Notes: a model not told the origin generated them from the letters alone. A stretch of 64,000 nucleotides of DNA from Myxococcaceae bacterium JPH2 (GCA_016458225.1 JAEMGR010000005.1:62001-126000); one strand, 5' to 3'. Positions 33,309 through 43,356 are shown, counted from the first letter of the stretch. Numbers and translations are program-made.

Positions 33309-34271
33309 ATGTCCCGCTCCGCACGACGCATCCCTACCGTGAACCTGTCCCACTATCGCTCCGGAACGCCGCAGGAGCGGGCGCGCTTCGTCCAGGTCTT
33401 TGGCGACGCCATCAAGGAGTTCGGCTTCGTCACCGTCGAAGGCCACGGCATCGAGGACGGGCTCATCCGCCGCACGTACTCGGACGTGGAGAAGTTCTTC
33501 CAGCTCCCCGAGGACGTGAAGACCCGCTACGCCGTCCCCGAGCGCCCCGGCCAGCGCGGCTTCATGGCCTTTGGCCAGGAGCACGCCAAGAACCGCAAGG
33601 TGGGCGACCTGAAGGAGTTCTGGCACGTGGGCCGTGAGCTCGACGCGGGCCACCCGTACCTGGCGGACTACGGCGCCAACGTGTGGCCGAAGGAAGTGCC
33701 CTCCTTCCGCGAGCACACCCTCTCGCTCTACCGCGAGCTGGATGGCGCCGCGACGGTGATGCTCCAGGCGCTGGCCGAGTACTTCGAGCTGCCGCGCACC
33801 ACCTTCAGCGACATGACCGTGGACGGCAACTCGGTGCTGCGGGTCATCCACTATCCGCCGCTCAAGGACCGCTTCATCCCCGGCGCCGTGCGCGCCGCCG
33901 AGCACGAGGACATCAACTTCATCACGCTGCTGTGCGAGGGGACCTCGGGCGGACTGGAGCTGCTCACCCGCGATGGCGAGTGGATCCCCGTGGACACGCT
34001 GCGCGGGCAGATTGTCGTGGACTCGGGCGACATGCTCAGCCGCGTGACGAACAACGTCATCCCCGCCACCACGCACCGGGTCGTCAATCCGCCGAGCCCC
34101 GCGGAGGACACCGTGCGCTACTCGATGCCCTTCTTCGTGCACCCGTACTCGGAATGCAGCCTCAAGCCGCTGCCCAGCATGGAGACGCCGGACAACCCCG
34201 CGCGCCACCCGCCCATCACCGCGGACGCGTTCCTCAAGCAGCGCCTGCGCGAGCTGGGCTTCTTGAAGTAG
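33309..34271 (+). CDS. 2-oxoglutarate/Fe(II)-dependent oxygenase (isopenicillin N synthase-like)
   Basis: 320 residues from the ATG at 33309. The N-terminal DIOX_N region is IPTVNLSHYRSGTPQER and EFGFVTVEGHGI. The iron triad is H199-x-D201 (AAEHEDINFITLL) and H256 (ATTHRVVNP); the 2-oxoglutarate-binding R270-x-S272 (VRYSMPFF) follows. These non-haem enzymes hydroxylate, desaturate or cyclise small molecules; the substrate here is unknown. Promoter-proximal neighbours give no pathway hint. It ends convergent with gatB over a shared stem-loop. Confidence 0.93.
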   Translation: MSRSARRIPTVNLSHYRSGTPQERARFVQVFGDAIKEFGFVTVEGHGIEDGLIRRTYSDVEKFFQLPEDVKTRYAVPERPGQRGFMAFGQEHAKNRKVGDLKEFWHVGRELDAGHPYLADYGANVWPKEVPSFREHTLSLYRELDGAATVMLQALAEYFELPRTTFSDMTVDGNSVLRVIHYPPLKDRFIPGAVRAAEHEDINFITLLCEGTSGGLELLTRDGEWIPVDTLRGQIVVDSGDMLSRVTNNVIPATTHRVVNPPSPAEDTVRYSMPFFVHPYSECSLKPLPSMETPDNPARHPPITADAFLKQRLRELGFLK

Positions 34272-34285
34272 CCCCGCGACGGCGT

Positions 34286-34310
34286 GCCCCGAGAGAGCAT
34301 CCCTCGGGGC
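34286..34310. terminator. Shared bidirectional stem-loop
   Basis: Eight-base arms GCCCCGAG and CTCGGGGC around a nine-base loop lie between the convergent 2OG oxygenase and gatB stops, and can serve both strands. There is no T-tract. Confidence 0.55.
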
Positions 34311-34311
34311 G

Positions 34312-35757
34312 CTAGTCTCCGAGCTTCTTCTTCAGCAGCTCGTTGACGAGGGTGGGGTTGCCCTTGCCCTTCATGGCCTTCATCACCTGGCCCACGAAGA
34401 AGCCATACATATTCTTCTTCCCCGCCCGGTACTTCTCCACCTCGGACGCGCTCTTCGCGAGCACCTCGTCCACCACCGCCTCCACCGCGCCCACGTCGCT
34501 CACCTGAGCGAGTCCCTTGCTCGCGATGATCTCCGCGGGCGCCGCGCCAGTGCGGAACATCTCGCCGAAGACGTCCTTCGCGGCGTTGATGGACACCGCC
34601 CCCTGCTCCACCGCGCCCAGCAGCTCACCGAGCTGCGCCGGCGTGAAGCGCACGGAGGACACGGTCGTCCCCTCCTCCTTCAGCAGCCGGCTCAGCTCGC
34701 CGAGGAACCAGTTGGAGAGCTTCTTCGCATCCGGCGCATGCGGCGCGCATGCCTCGAAGAAGTCCGCCAGCGGGCGCTCGGACGTGAGGATCTTCGCGTC
34801 GTAGGCGGGCAGGCCGTACTGCGACATGAAGCGCTGCCGCTTCGCCCGGGGCAGCTCGGGCAACGCGCCGCGCGTCCCCTCGATGAGCGCGTCCGCCACA
34901 TGCAGCGGCGGCAAGTCGGGCTCCGGGAAGTAGCGGTAGTCGTGCGCCTCTTCCTTCGAGCGCATCGAACGCGTGACGCCCTTGTTCACGTCCCACAGGC
35001 GCGTCTCTTGCGACACCTTGCCGCCGGACTCGATGACGTCCACCTGCCGGGCAATCTCGTAGTCGATGGCCTGCTTGAGGAAGCGGAACGAGTTGAGGTT
35101 CTTCAGCTCGCAGCGCTGCCCATAGACGGTGGAGCCCTTGGGCATCACCGACACGTTGGCGTCACAGCGGAAGCTGCCTTCCTCCAGGTTGCCGTCGTTG
35201 ACGCCCAGGTACATCAGCACGTCGCGCAGCGACTTGAGGTACTCCACCGCCTCGTCGGCGTCGCGCAGGTCCGGCTCGCTGACGATCTCCAGCAGGGGCA
35301 CGCCCGCGCGGTTCAGGTCCACCAGGCTCTGGCCCGCGGACGCCGTCGCGTCATGCACGCTCTTGCCCGCGTCCTCCTCCATGTGGATGCGCCGCACGCG
35401 CACCCCCTTCTCACCCGCGGGCGTGTCGATGACCAGCCGGCCCCACTCGCAGATGGGCTGATCGAACTGCGTGATTTGGTAGCCCTTGGGCAGGTCCGGA
35501 TAGAAGTAGTTCTTCCGGCTCCACACGCTCGTGCCCTTCACCGTGCACTCGAGCGCGAGCCCCGTGCGCACCGCGAACTCGACCACGCGCTGGTTGAGCA
35601 CCGGCAGCACACCGGGCATGCCCAGACACACGGGACACGTGTGATGGTTGGGTTCGGCGCCAAACGCGGTGGAGCAGCCGCAGAAAATCTTCGACTGCGT
35701 CAGCAGCTGCGCGTGCACCTCGAGGCCAATCACCGGCTGGAAGTCACTCAGGGGCAT
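34312..35757 (-). CDS. gatB: Asp-tRNA(Asn)/Glu-tRNA(Gln) amidotransferase subunit B
   Basis: 481 residues from the ATG at 35757. The start [20 protein letters not shown] and the motifs [45 protein letters not shown] and [14 protein letters not shown] are diagnostic. The C-terminal YqeY-like tail ([16 protein letters not shown] region, ending [12 protein letters not shown]) binds tRNA. GatB phosphorylates and amidates the misacylated tRNA with ammonia from GatA. Its first 10 bases overlap the end of gatA, so the two are translationally coupled. Confidence 0.97.
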   Translation of the reverse strand: MPLSDFQPVIGLEVHAQLLTQSKIFCGCSTAFGAEPNHHTCPVCLGMPGVLPVLNQRVVEFAVRTGLALECTVKGTSVWSRKNYFYPDLPKGYQITQFDQPICEWGRLVIDTPAGEKGVRVRRIHMEEDAGKSVHDATASAGQSLVDLNRAGVPLLEIVSEPDLRDADEAVEYLKSLRDVLMYLGVNDGNLEEGSFRCDANVSVMPKGSTVYGQRCELKNLNSFRFLKQAIDYEIARQVDVIESGGKVSQETRLWDVNKGVTRSMRSKEEAHDYRYFPEPDLPPLHVADALIEGTRGALPELPRAKRQRFMSQYGLPAYDAKILTSERPLADFFEACAPHAPDAKKLSNWFLGELSRLLKEEGTTVSSVRFTPAQLGELLGAVEQGAVSINAAKDVFGEMFRTGAAPAEIIASKGLAQVSDVGAVEAVVDEVLAKSASEVEKYRAGKKNMYGFFVGQVMKAMKGKGNPTLVNELLKKKLGD

Positions 35758-37217
35758 GGCGGGGTCCGGCGGAAGAAGTCGTGCTCGCGCTCGAAGGCCC
35801 GGCCGATTCGCAGCACCCCCGCTTCGTCGAAGGGGCGGCCCAGCACCTGGAGGCCCACCGGCAGCCCCGCCTTCGTGAAGCCACAGGGCACTGACAGGCC
35901 GGGCAGGCCCGCGAGGTTGCACGGCAGGGTGAGGATGTCCGTGAGGTACATCGACAGCGGGTCATCCACCTTCTCTCCGAGCCGGAAGGCCGGCACGGGC
36001 GAGGTCGGGGACAGGATGGCGTCCACCTGCTGGAAGGCGCGCGTGAAGTCCTCGCGGATGAGGGTGCGGACCTTCTGTGCGCGCAGGTAGTAGGCGTCGT
36101 AGTAGCCAGCGGACAGTGCGTACGTCCCCAGCATGATGCGGCGCTTCACCTCGGCGCCGAAGCCCTGCCCTCGCGTCAGTCCATACAGCTCTTGGAGCCC
36201 GCGGACGTCCTTGGCGCGCAGGCCGTAGCGCACGCCGTCGTAGCGAGCCAGGTTGCTGGACGCCTCGGCGGGCGCGAGCAGGTAGTACGTGGCCAGCGCA
36301 TGGGACGTGTGTGGCAGCGACACGTCCACCAACGTCGCGCCCAGCCGCTCGTACTCCTTCAGCGCGGCGAGCACGCTCGCCTCCACCTCGGGGTCCATGC
36401 CCTCGGTGAAGTATTCGCGCGGCACGCCCAGCTTGAGGCCGCGCCCCCCGCCCTCCAGGTCCGCCAGGTAGTCCGGCGTCTCCACCTGGGCGGACGTGGA
36501 GTCCCGCGGGTCGTGGCGCGCAATCACTTGCAGCAGCGCCGCGGCATCCGCCACGGAGCGCGTCATCGGCCCCACCTGGTCCAGCGACGAAGCGAACGCG
36601 ATGACGCCGAAGCGCGACACCCGGCCATACGTGGGCTTGAGCCCCACGGTGTTCGTGAGCGCGGCCGGCTGGCGGATGGAGCCACCCGTGTCCGTGCCCA
36701 GCGCGCCGAACACCTCGCGCGCCGCCACCGCCGCGGCCGAGCCACCCGACGAGCCGCCCGGCGTGCGCGTCAGGTCCCAAGGGTTGTGCGTGGGGAAGTA
36801 GGCGCTGGACTCGTTGGACGAGCCCATCGCGAACTCATCCATGTTCAGCTTGCCGAGCAGCGGCAGTCCCGCCTCGCGCAAGAGCCGCACGACGGTGGCG
36901 TCATACGGCGGGACGAAGCCCTGCAGGATGCGCGAGCCGCACGTCGTCTCCAGCCCCTCCGTGAGGAAGATGTCCTTGAGGCCGAGCGGCACTCCCTCCA
37001 ACGGGCTGGCGGGCCCCGAGGTTCGGCGGCGCGCGTCGCTGGCCTCCGCCGCTCGCAGCGCCCCCTCCTCATCCACGCGAAGGAACGCGCGCACCTTCGA
37101 GTCCACCTCGGCGATGCGCGCCAGGCTGGCGCGGGTGGCCTCCACCGAGGAGACCTTCCCGGCCGCCAGCGCCGCCGCCAGCTCCAGCATCGTCAGGTCC
37201 GTGAGCGGCTGCGACAT
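35748..37217 (-). CDS. gatA: Asp-tRNA(Asn)/Glu-tRNA(Gln) amidotransferase subunit A
   Basis: 489 residues, an amidase-signature enzyme that releases ammonia from glutamine. The catalytic Lys is in [12 protein letters not shown], and the Ser pair in [15 protein letters not shown] and [34 protein letters not shown] is the usual start. Length is normal. gatC ends 6 bases upstream and gatB overlaps downstream by 10 bases. The complex supplies Gln-tRNA(Gln) and/or Asn-tRNA(Asn). Confidence 0.97.
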   Translation of the reverse strand: MSQPLTDLTMLELAAALAAGKVSSVEATRASLARIAEVDSKVRAFLRVDEEGALRAAEASDARRRTSGPASPLEGVPLGLKDIFLTEGLETTCGSRILQGFVPPYDATVVRLLREAGLPLLGKLNMDEFAMGSSNESSAYFPTHNPWDLTRTPGGSSGGSAAAVAAREVFGALGTDTGGSIRQPAALTNTVGLKPTYGRVSRFGVIAFASSLDQVGPMTRSVADAAALLQVIARHDPRDSTSAQVETPDYLADLEGGGRGLKLGVPREYFTEGMDPEVEASVLAALKEYERLGATLVDVSLPHTSHALATYYLLAPAEASSNLARYDGVRYGLRAKDVRGLQELYGLTRGQGFGAEVKRRIMLGTYALSAGYYDAYYLRAQKVRTLIREDFTRAFQQVDAILSPTSPVPAFRLGEKVDDPLSMYLTDILTLPCNLAGLPGLSVPCGFTKAGLPVGLQVLGRPFDEAGVLRIGRAFEREHDFFRRTPPCP

Positions 37218-37223
37218 GGCGGG

Positions 37224-37511
37224 CTACTCCAGAATCTTCGGGACGGAGAAGCAGGTCCCCACGCTCGCCGGCGCGTTCGCCAGCGCCTTCTCGGGCGGCA
37301 GCGACGGCCGCATCACGTCCTCGCGCAAGAGCGAGGACGCGAGCGTGGCATGCGAGGTGGGCTCCACCTGGCTCACGTCGAGCGACTGCAACTGCGCCAC
37401 CGCGTCCAATACGGCGGACAGCTGCGTGGCGTAGCGCTGCTCCTCCTCCGGCGTCAGCGTGAGCCGCGCCAGCGTGGCCACGTGGCGCACCTGCTCGAGC
37501 GTGAGGGCCAT
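37224..37511 (-). CDS. gatC: Asp-tRNA(Asn)/Glu-tRNA(Gln) amidotransferase subunit C
   Basis: 95 residues. The N-terminal helix LEQVRHVATLARLTLTPEEE, then LDAVAQLQSLDVSQVEPTSH, LREDVMRP and the C-terminal VPKILE are the standard GatC pattern. GatC wraps around GatA and stabilises the complex. First of the gat genes, 22 bases after the zinc-ribbon gene. Confidence 0.96.
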   Translation of the reverse strand: MALTLEQVRHVATLARLTLTPEEEQRYATQLSAVLDAVAQLQSLDVSQVEPTSHATLASSLLREDVMRPSLPPEKALANAPASVGTCFSVPKILE

Positions 37512-37533
37512 GACTCGCGTCCCCTGGGGGCGA

Positions 37534-37866
37534 CTACTTCTTCTTGAAGAGGTTGAGGATGGCGCCCATCACCTTGCCGCTTCCCTCGTGCCCGTGCTGC
37601 GCGATGAGCTGGTCCAGCTCGCCCGCGTCCAGCCAGACGCCGTGGCAGTTGAAGCAGCTCTCCAGCTCCACGTTGCCCTGCTTCAGCGTCTGCAGGTCCA
37701 TGCCGCACTTGGGGCACTTCATGTAATGCAGCGCCTTGAGTTCCTCGCGCTGACGGGCGGCAAGCGCCGTGGCCTGCTGGAGCGCCAGCTTGCGCTTGGC
37801 CTCGATCTCCTCGCGGGCGAAGTACTCGTCTTCGGTGTTCGACGGCTTGTCCAGGTGGTTGGACAT
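37534..37866 (-). CDS. TFIIB-type zinc-ribbon protein
   Basis: 110 residues. A charged helical N-terminus (residues 1-48) leads to a zf-TFIIB zinc ribbon: CPKCGMDLQTL, then ESCFNCHGVWLDAGELDQL, giving two CxxC pairs. The C-terminus is short and basic (LNLFKKK). The family is common but poorly characterised, perhaps a nucleic-acid or protein-binding adaptor. It sits 22 bases upstream of gatC on the same strand and may be co-transcribed with gatCAB. Confidence 0.88.
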   Translation of the reverse strand: MSNHLDKPSNTEDEYFAREEIEAKRKLALQQATALAARQREELKALHYMKCPKCGMDLQTLKQGNVELESCFNCHGVWLDAGELDQLIAQHGHEGSGKVMGAILNLFKKK

Positions 37867-38052
37867 GTAGGCATTCTCCTTGCGAGCGGCACCATACCCT
37901 CTCCCCCGGAGGGCGCAGCCGAAATGTAGGCCGCTGGGGAGGCGCGCGCGGCAACTGCTGGAAAATTGACCGCCCCCCCTCTCTCCCTACACTCGCGGCG
38001 GGCATTGCTACAGCCCGCTACGCGGCTGGAATCGCGCAGAGGGAACGGGGAC

Positions 38053-41000
38053 ATGACTGCGGCCAAGAAGGGCGGACGGGCGGAGAAGGCGGTCCTGTCC
38101 CGCCAGGAAATCGCGACGCGCAAACGCGCGCTGCAAGACAAGCGGATGAAGGCTTCCGGGGGCGGAAGTCCCGCCAGGCGCGCCCTGGTGGGAGTCGTCC
38201 TCCTGACCGGCTCGCTGCTCTCCCTCCTGTCGGTCGCGACGTTCGACGCGCACGACCGCGTGGGCCCCGGCTTCCGCAACGCGGTGGGCCCCATGGGGCA
38301 CCTCATCGCCGAGACGCTCCGCGGGATGCTGGGCGTGTGCGCCTATCTGGTCCCCCTCGCCGGCCTCTACGCCGCCGTCGTGCTCTTCGTGGGCAATCGG
38401 GACCGCAAGCGGCTGCCGCAGATCATCTCGCTGGCACTGCTCACCTGCAGCGTGGCGGTGCTCGCGCAGCTCCTCTTCGCCAAGGACCCGGGCTGGGCGC
38501 ATCCCCCGGGCGGAGCGCTGGGCGCGGGCCTGGGCGGCGTGATGGAGGGCCTCTTCTCCACCGTGGGCACCGTCATCATCGTGACGGCGGTGAGCGCCGC
38601 GGCCCTCATCGTCGGCACGCAGTACACGTTCTTCAAGCTGTGCTCGCTCGTGTGGGCCGGGATGAGCGTCCTCGGCCGCCGCATCGCCGAGTCCAGCCAC
38701 ACCTTCTGGGAGGCCCAGAAGGTTGCGTACAAGGAGCGCCAGGAGCGCGTGGCGCAGGAGAAGCTGGAGGAGGCGGCCTTCCTCGCGCAGATTGAAGCGG
38801 ACGAAGAGGAACTCGCCGAGGCCGAGCGTCTGGTCGAAGAAGCAGAGGCCGCCGAGGCCGAGGCCATGGCCGAGGAGGCCGTGCGCCTCGCGCGTCAGTC
38901 CGAGAAGGAGCAGGCCGCCGCCGCGAAGCAGGCACTCAAGGAGGGCCGCGAGCGCGCCAAGCTGGAGAAGAAGCTCGGCCGAGGCGAGGACTCGCCCGAG
39001 GAGACGGACGCCGAGCTGTCCACGCCCCCGGTCGAGACCCGTCCGGTGGAGAAGCGCCCTGCCCCGGGTGCCGACCCCGCGTGGGCCGCGTCGTTCCTCG
39101 CGCCGCAGCCGAACCCCGTTGCGACCGACGCTGGCGAGCCGCCTCGCAAAGGCCGCAAGGGTCCGCAGATCGTCACCGCGCCCACGGCTGCTTCCACGCC
39201 GCCGCCTGCCGCCCCCGCGCCAGTCGCGCCCATGGTCGCGGAGCCGCAGCTGCCGCAGGCCGCCGCGCCCACGGCGGGAGCCATCGTGCCGGCGCCGAAG
39301 TCGGAGCTGGCGCGCATGCCGCTCATCGTGGAGCCCAAGGCCCCGCCCAAGCCCACGGCACCGCGCAAGAACCAGGATCAGTTCGAGTTCATCGGAGACC
39401 GCAAGAGCTTCTCGCTGCCGCCGCTCGACGTGCTCGAGTGCGACAAGAAGGAGCGCTCGGCGCTCGACAAGGACGCCTTCCTCGTCACGGCGGAGAAGCT
39501 GCGCGCGAAGCTGGCGGACTTCGGCATCGTGGGCGAGGTGGTGGAGATCCGCCCCGGCCCTGTCGTCACCATGTACGAGTTCCTCCCGGGCCCGGGCATC
39601 AAGGTCAGCAAGATCGCCGCGCTCCAGGACGACCTCGCCATGGCGATGGAGGCCATGCGCGTGCGCATCGTCGCGCCCATCCCCGGCAAGGGCGTGGTGG
39701 GCATCGAGGTCCCCAACCGCGACCGCGAGACGGTCTTCCTCAAGGAGATCGCCGAGCAGGACACCTTCCAGAAGGGGACGAGCAAGCTCACCATGTGCGT
39801 GGGCAAGGACATCGAGGGCATGCCCTACGTCTTCGACCTCGCGAAGGCGCCCCACCTGCTCATCGCAGGCACCACCGGCTCGGGTAAGTCCGTGGCGGTG
39901 AACTCCATGATCATGAGCATCCTCCTCAAGGCCACGCCCGAGGAGGTCCGCTTCATCATGGTGGACCCGAAGATGCTGGAGTTGTCCGTCTACGAGGGCA
40001 TCCCGCACCTGCTCCTGCCCGTGGTGACGGATCCGAAGAAGGCGGCGCTCGCGCTGCGCTGGGCCGTGGAGGAGATGGAGCGCCGCTACCAGCTCCTGTC
40101 CGAGGCAGGCGTGCGCAACATCGCCGGCTACAACAAGCTGGTGGAGAGCAGCGCCTCGGAGGTGAAGGCCGCGCTCTCGCCCGAGCCCGCGAAGAAGGGC
40201 AAGCCCAAGAAGATGCTGGTGCTCGACGTGGAGGGCGCCGAGCAGCCCGTCCCCGCGGGCATCTCCAGCGAGGGAATGGGCGTGGCGGCACCGCGCGAGG
40301 ATGAGGAAGATCTGCGCGAGGCGGTGATGTCCGCCGACCCGTCCGAGGTCGACGCGGAGTTCGAGGAGGACGGAGCGCTGCACGTCGCCCCCGCGACGGA
40401 TGCCTCCGCTGCGACGCCGGAGAAGAAGGAGCTGAAGAAGCTGCCGTACATCGTGGTCATCATCGACGAGTTGGCGGACCTGATGATGGTCGCCAGCCGC
40501 GAGGTGGAGACCTACGTGGCGCGGCTCGCTCAGATGGCGCGCGCGGCCGGCATCCACCTGATGGTCGCCACCCAGCGCCCGTCCACGGACGTCGTCACCG
40601 GCATCATCAAGGCGAACTTCCCCACGCGCATCAGCTTCATGCTGCGCTCGAAGCCGGACTCGATGACGATTCTGGGTACGGTGGGCGCGGAGGCGCTGCT
40701 CGGCATGGGCGACATGCTCATCATGCCGCCCACGAGCGCGCACCTGCAGCGCGTGCACGGCGCCTTCGTGTCGGAGAACGAAATCAAGAAGGCGGTGGAC
40801 CACCTCCGCGCGCAGGGCAAGCCCGTCTACGACGAGTCCATCCTCAAGCCGCGCGACGAGGACGTGGAGGGCGGAGGCGAGGAGGACGAGCTGTCCGACG
40901 AGCTCTACGACCAGGCGCTCGCGGCGGTCAGCGAGATGCGCTCGGTGTCCATCTCGATGCTCCAGCGAAAGATGCGCATCGGCTACAACCGAGCGGCGCG

Positions 41001-41112
41001 CATGATTGAGCGGATGGAGCGAGACGGAATCGTGGGGGCTGCGGACGGAGCCAAGCCGCGAGAGGTCCTCATCCGAGGCCTGGGAGACATGCCCGGCGCG
41101 GGAGCCATGTAG
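38053..41112 (+). CDS. ftsK: DNA translocase FtsK
   Basis: 1019 residues from the ATG at 38053. Four N-terminal membrane helices (about residues 38-190) anchor it at the septum. A long Glu/Ala-rich and Pro-rich linker runs to about residue 450. The motor has Walker A GTTGSGKS (606-613) and Walker B VVIIDE (Asp805). The C-terminal gamma winged helix (VSEMRSVSISMLQRKMRIGY) reads KOPS sites and activates XerCD. FtsK pumps DNA to separate chromosomes at division. Oddity: about 100 mostly acidic and Ala/Pro-rich residues sit between YNKLVE and LPYIVVIIDE, where E. coli FtsK has only a few tens. It is divergent from the zinc-ribbon/gatCAB genes and followed by a clear terminator. Confidence 0.96.
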   Translation: MTAAKKGGRAEKAVLSRQEIATRKRALQDKRMKASGGGSPARRALVGVVLLTGSLLSLLSVATFDAHDRVGPGFRNAVGPMGHLIAETLRGMLGVCAYLVPLAGLYAAVVLFVGNRDRKRLPQIISLALLTCSVAVLAQLLFAKDPGWAHPPGGALGAGLGGVMEGLFSTVGTVIIVTAVSAAALIVGTQYTFFKLCSLVWAGMSVLGRRIAESSHTFWEAQKVAYKERQERVAQEKLEEAAFLAQIEADEEELAEAERLVEEAEAAEAEAMAEEAVRLARQSEKEQAAAAKQALKEGRERAKLEKKLGRGEDSPEETDAELSTPPVETRPVEKRPAPGADPAWAASFLAPQPNPVATDAGEPPRKGRKGPQIVTAPTAASTPPPAAPAPVAPMVAEPQLPQAAAPTAGAIVPAPKSELARMPLIVEPKAPPKPTAPRKNQDQFEFIGDRKSFSLPPLDVLECDKKERSALDKDAFLVTAEKLRAKLADFGIVGEVVEIRPGPVVTMYEFLPGPGIKVSKIAALQDDLAMAMEAMRVRIVAPIPGKGVVGIEVPNRDRETVFLKEIAEQDTFQKGTSKLTMCVGKDIEGMPYVFDLAKAPHLLIAGTTGSGKSVAVNSMIMSILLKATPEEVRFIMVDPKMLELSVYEGIPHLLLPVVTDPKKAALALRWAVEEMERRYQLLSEAGVRNIAGYNKLVESSASEVKAALSPEPAKKGKPKKMLVLDVEGAEQPVPAGISSEGMGVAAPREDEEDLREAVMSADPSEVDAEFEEDGALHVAPATDASAATPEKKELKKLPYIVVIIDELADLMMVASREVETYVARLAQMARAAGIHLMVATQRPSTDVVTGIIKANFPTRISFMLRSKPDSMTILGTVGAEALLGMGDMLIMPPTSAHLQRVHGAFVSENEIKKAVDHLRAQGKPVYDESILKPRDEDVEGGGEEDELSDELYDQALAAVSEMRSVSISMLQRKMRIGYNRAARMIERMERDGIVGAADGAKPREVLIRGLGDMPGAGAM

Positions 41113-41135
41113 CCGCCGCACCCGAAGCGGTCCCC

Positions 41136-41180
41136 ACGGGGGTGCTCCAGACGCAAGTCTGGGTCACCCCCGTTTCATTT
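41136..41180 (+). terminator. Intrinsic terminator after ftsK
   Basis: Nested perfect arms: ACGGGGGTG/CACCCCCGT outside and CCAGAC/GTCTGG around a GCAA tetraloop inside, followed by TTCATTT. It begins 24 bases after the ftsK stop. Confidence 0.88.
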
Positions 41181-41545
41181 GATGGAAACGCCGGAGGCAG
41201 CGGCTCCCCCATCGATACCGCCCCCAAGCTCCTTGCGAAGCCACTGTCCCCTGGCGCGAAAGACTCGCCCGCCCTACGTGCGAGTGGCGGTGCACGACGA
41301 CCATCGCCTCCCGACGAACGCCGCAGTCAGCGCGCGATGCGCCATGGCATGGGCCACGCCCAGCACCGAGTCCAAGCGAGCCCAGCACCCATCCTGGGAC
41401 CGCTCGGCATCACGACAGCCCGGGAACCAGGCTCCGAGCATCCCCCGACCTCGTCACCTCGAAGTGGCTCCGTGCGGCCAGCCGAACAGCCGATCCCACC
41501 TTGCAGGTTCCCAAGCGGCCCAGGGTCGCGTAAGGGCGAGAAACC
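41181..41545. other. Intergenic region upstream of rlmL
   Basis: About 365 bases between the ftsK terminator and rlmL. No frame has recognisable protein similarity and I found no convincing promoter pair or repeat. Confidence 0.5.
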
Positions 41546-42850
41546 ATGGCTGAACGCCTTCTCCTTTTCGCCACCACCGCCCGCGGTACCGAGGACCTGC
41601 TCGCCGCCGAGCTGAAAGACCTCGGCGCGAAGCGCATCCGTCAGGACCGCGGCGGGGTCCGCTTCCTCGCGTCCCTCGACGAGGCGCTGCAAGTCTGCCT
41701 GTGGTCGCGCATCGCCATGCGAGTCCTCTACCCGCTGGGAGAGTTCAACGCTCCGGGCGCGGACGGGCTCTACGAAGCTGCCGCGAGCGTGGCCTGGGAG
41801 GAGCACCTCACCACGAACCACACCTTCGCCGTGGACGCCACGCTGAAGGACACCACGCACGCGCACTCGGGCTTCGTGGCGCTCAAGGTCAAGGACGCCA
41901 TCGTGGACCGCCTGCGCGAGAAGCTCGGGGCCCGTCCCGACGTGAACACGCGCGACCCGGACGTGAGCGTGGTGGCGCACCTCGTCCGAGACAAGCTGTC
42001 GCTCTCCCTCGACCTCTGCGGCGATCCCCTCCACCGCCGGGGCTATCGCGTGCGGCCCACCGCCGCGCCCATGAAGGAGACCCTCGCAGCCGCCATCCTG
42101 CGCGCGGCCAGCTACACGGGCGAAGAGGCCGTGGTGGATCCCATGTGCGGCTCGGGCACGCTGCTGATTGAAGCGGGCCTCATCGCACGCCGCCGAGCCC
42201 CAGGCATCGCGCGCAGCTTCGCCGTCGAGCGCTGGCCCGGAATCGGCCCCCGAGCGCGCGAGCTGCTCACCGACATGCGCGCGGACGCCCGCCGCAACGA
42301 GCGCAAGGTCGAGGTCCCCCTCCTGGGCTTCGACAAGAGCGATGAGGCCCTGGAGGCCGCCAGCCGCAACGTCAAGGCCGCGAAGCTCTTCGAGGAGATT
42401 CGCCTGGCCGAGGGCGACGCCACCCATTCCCTTCCCATTCCCGAGGGAGGCGGCCTGCTCGTCACCAACCCGCCGTACGGAGACCGACTGGGCTCCGGCG
42501 GACAGAAGGGCATGAAGACCTTCTACTTCAAGCTCGGCGAGTCCCTCCGCTCGCTCCAGGGCTGGCGCCTGTGGGTCCTCTCGGGCAACCCCGCGTTCGA
42601 GAGCGCGTTCCACCTGCGCCCCATCGCACGCCGAGAGCTGTGGAATGGACCCATCGAGTGCGAGCTGCTCGGCTATCGCGCCCAGGGACCGCAGTGGGCC
42701 ATGGAGCGGGACGAGTCGCGCTCGCACACGAGCCCCACGAGGGGCCCGGTGACGCGGCCCGCGCGCTCAGAAGCGGCGCTCGGTCCGGCGCATGAGCCGT
42801 CCGATGTTGCTCCGATGCGTCCACAGCATGAGGGTGAAGAGGACGCCTGA
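41546..42850 (+). CDS. rlmL: THUMP-domain 23S rRNA (guanine-N2)-methyltransferase, RlmL-like
   Basis: 434 residues. The N-terminal part with a THUMP domain (FATTARGTEDLLAAELKDLG; HTFAVDATLKDTTHAHSGFV) binds RNA. The Rossmann methyltransferase domain has motif I VVDPMCGSGTLLIEAGL and the catalytic TNPPYGDR. This is the RlmL/Trm14-like N2-guanine family; it matches the RlmL half of E. coli RlmKL, not the RlmK half, so the exact G target is inferred. The last 40 residues (from about AMERDESRSHTSP) are low-complexity and lie over the 3' end of convergent plsY, with which the gene overlaps by 84 bases. Confidence 0.9.
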   Translation: MAERLLLFATTARGTEDLLAAELKDLGAKRIRQDRGGVRFLASLDEALQVCLWSRIAMRVLYPLGEFNAPGADGLYEAAASVAWEEHLTTNHTFAVDATLKDTTHAHSGFVALKVKDAIVDRLREKLGARPDVNTRDPDVSVVAHLVRDKLSLSLDLCGDPLHRRGYRVRPTAAPMKETLAAAILRAASYTGEEAVVDPMCGSGTLLIEAGLIARRRAPGIARSFAVERWPGIGPRARELLTDMRADARRNERKVEVPLLGFDKSDEALEAASRNVKAAKLFEEIRLAEGDATHSLPIPEGGGLLVTNPPYGDRLGSGGQKGMKTFYFKLGESLRSLQGWRLWVLSGNPAFESAFHLRPIARRELWNGPIECELLGYRAQGPQWAMERDESRSHTSPTRGPVTRPARSEAALGPAHEPSDVAPMRPQHEGEEDA

Positions 42851-43345
42851 CAGGATGGCGTACTCCTGAGCGCGCGCGGTGAACACCGCCGTCAGGATGG
42901 CGACGATGCCCGCGGTGAGCGAGCCCAGAGAGCTGACTCGCCACTTCGCGACGACAAGCACGTAGACGGCCGCGCCCGCGAGCGCCGCGGTCGGAATCAG
43001 CACACACAACACGCCGAGCGCGGTGGCCACGCCCTTCCCGCCGCGCAGCTTGAGCCACACGGGATAGACATGGCCGAGCACCGCGGCCAACCCCACGCCC
43101 GCGTGCACGAGCGGCTCGCCCGGCACAAGGGCCAGCGCGAGCACCACGGGCAGCGCCCCCTTGATTGCGTCGAGCAGCAGCACCACCAGGCCCAGCTTCT
43201 TGCCAGCCACGCGAGTGACGTTGGTAGCCCCGATGTTGCCGCTCCCGCTGTCGCGCACGTCCACGCCGCGAAACCAGCGCGTGAGCAGCACGCCAAAAGG
43301 AATGGAGCCGGCGAGGTAGCCCAGCAGGACGAGCGCGAGAGTCAC
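42767..43345 (-). CDS. plsY: Glycerol-3-phosphate acyltransferase PlsY
   Basis: 192 residues from a GTG at 43345. A polytopic membrane enzyme that transfers acyl groups from acyl-phosphate to glycerol-3-phosphate, the first step of phospholipid synthesis. Conserved loops: GYLAGSIPFGVLLTR, DVRDSGSGNIGATNVTRVAG, GHVYPVWLKLRGGKGVATAL and the C-terminal THRSNIGRLMRRTERRF. The start rests on family length, because no good ribosome binding site is present; the preceding gene ends 11 bases upstream, so translational coupling may serve. Its 3' end overlaps convergent rlmL by 84 bases. Confidence 0.94.
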   Translation of the reverse strand: MTLALVLLGYLAGSIPFGVLLTRWFRGVDVRDSGSGNIGATNVTRVAGKKLGLVVLLLDAIKGALPVVLALALVPGEPLVHAGVGLAAVLGHVYPVWLKLRGGKGVATALGVLCVLIPTAALAGAAVYVLVVAKWRVSSLGSLTAGIVAILTAVFTARAQEYAILSGVLFTLMLWTHRSNIGRLMRRTERRF

Positions 43346-43356
43346 GAGAGGAGGCT

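Noticed and set aside
38008-41121. 1037-residue frame opposite ftsK
   Set aside because: Shadow frame; ftsK is certain on the plus strand.
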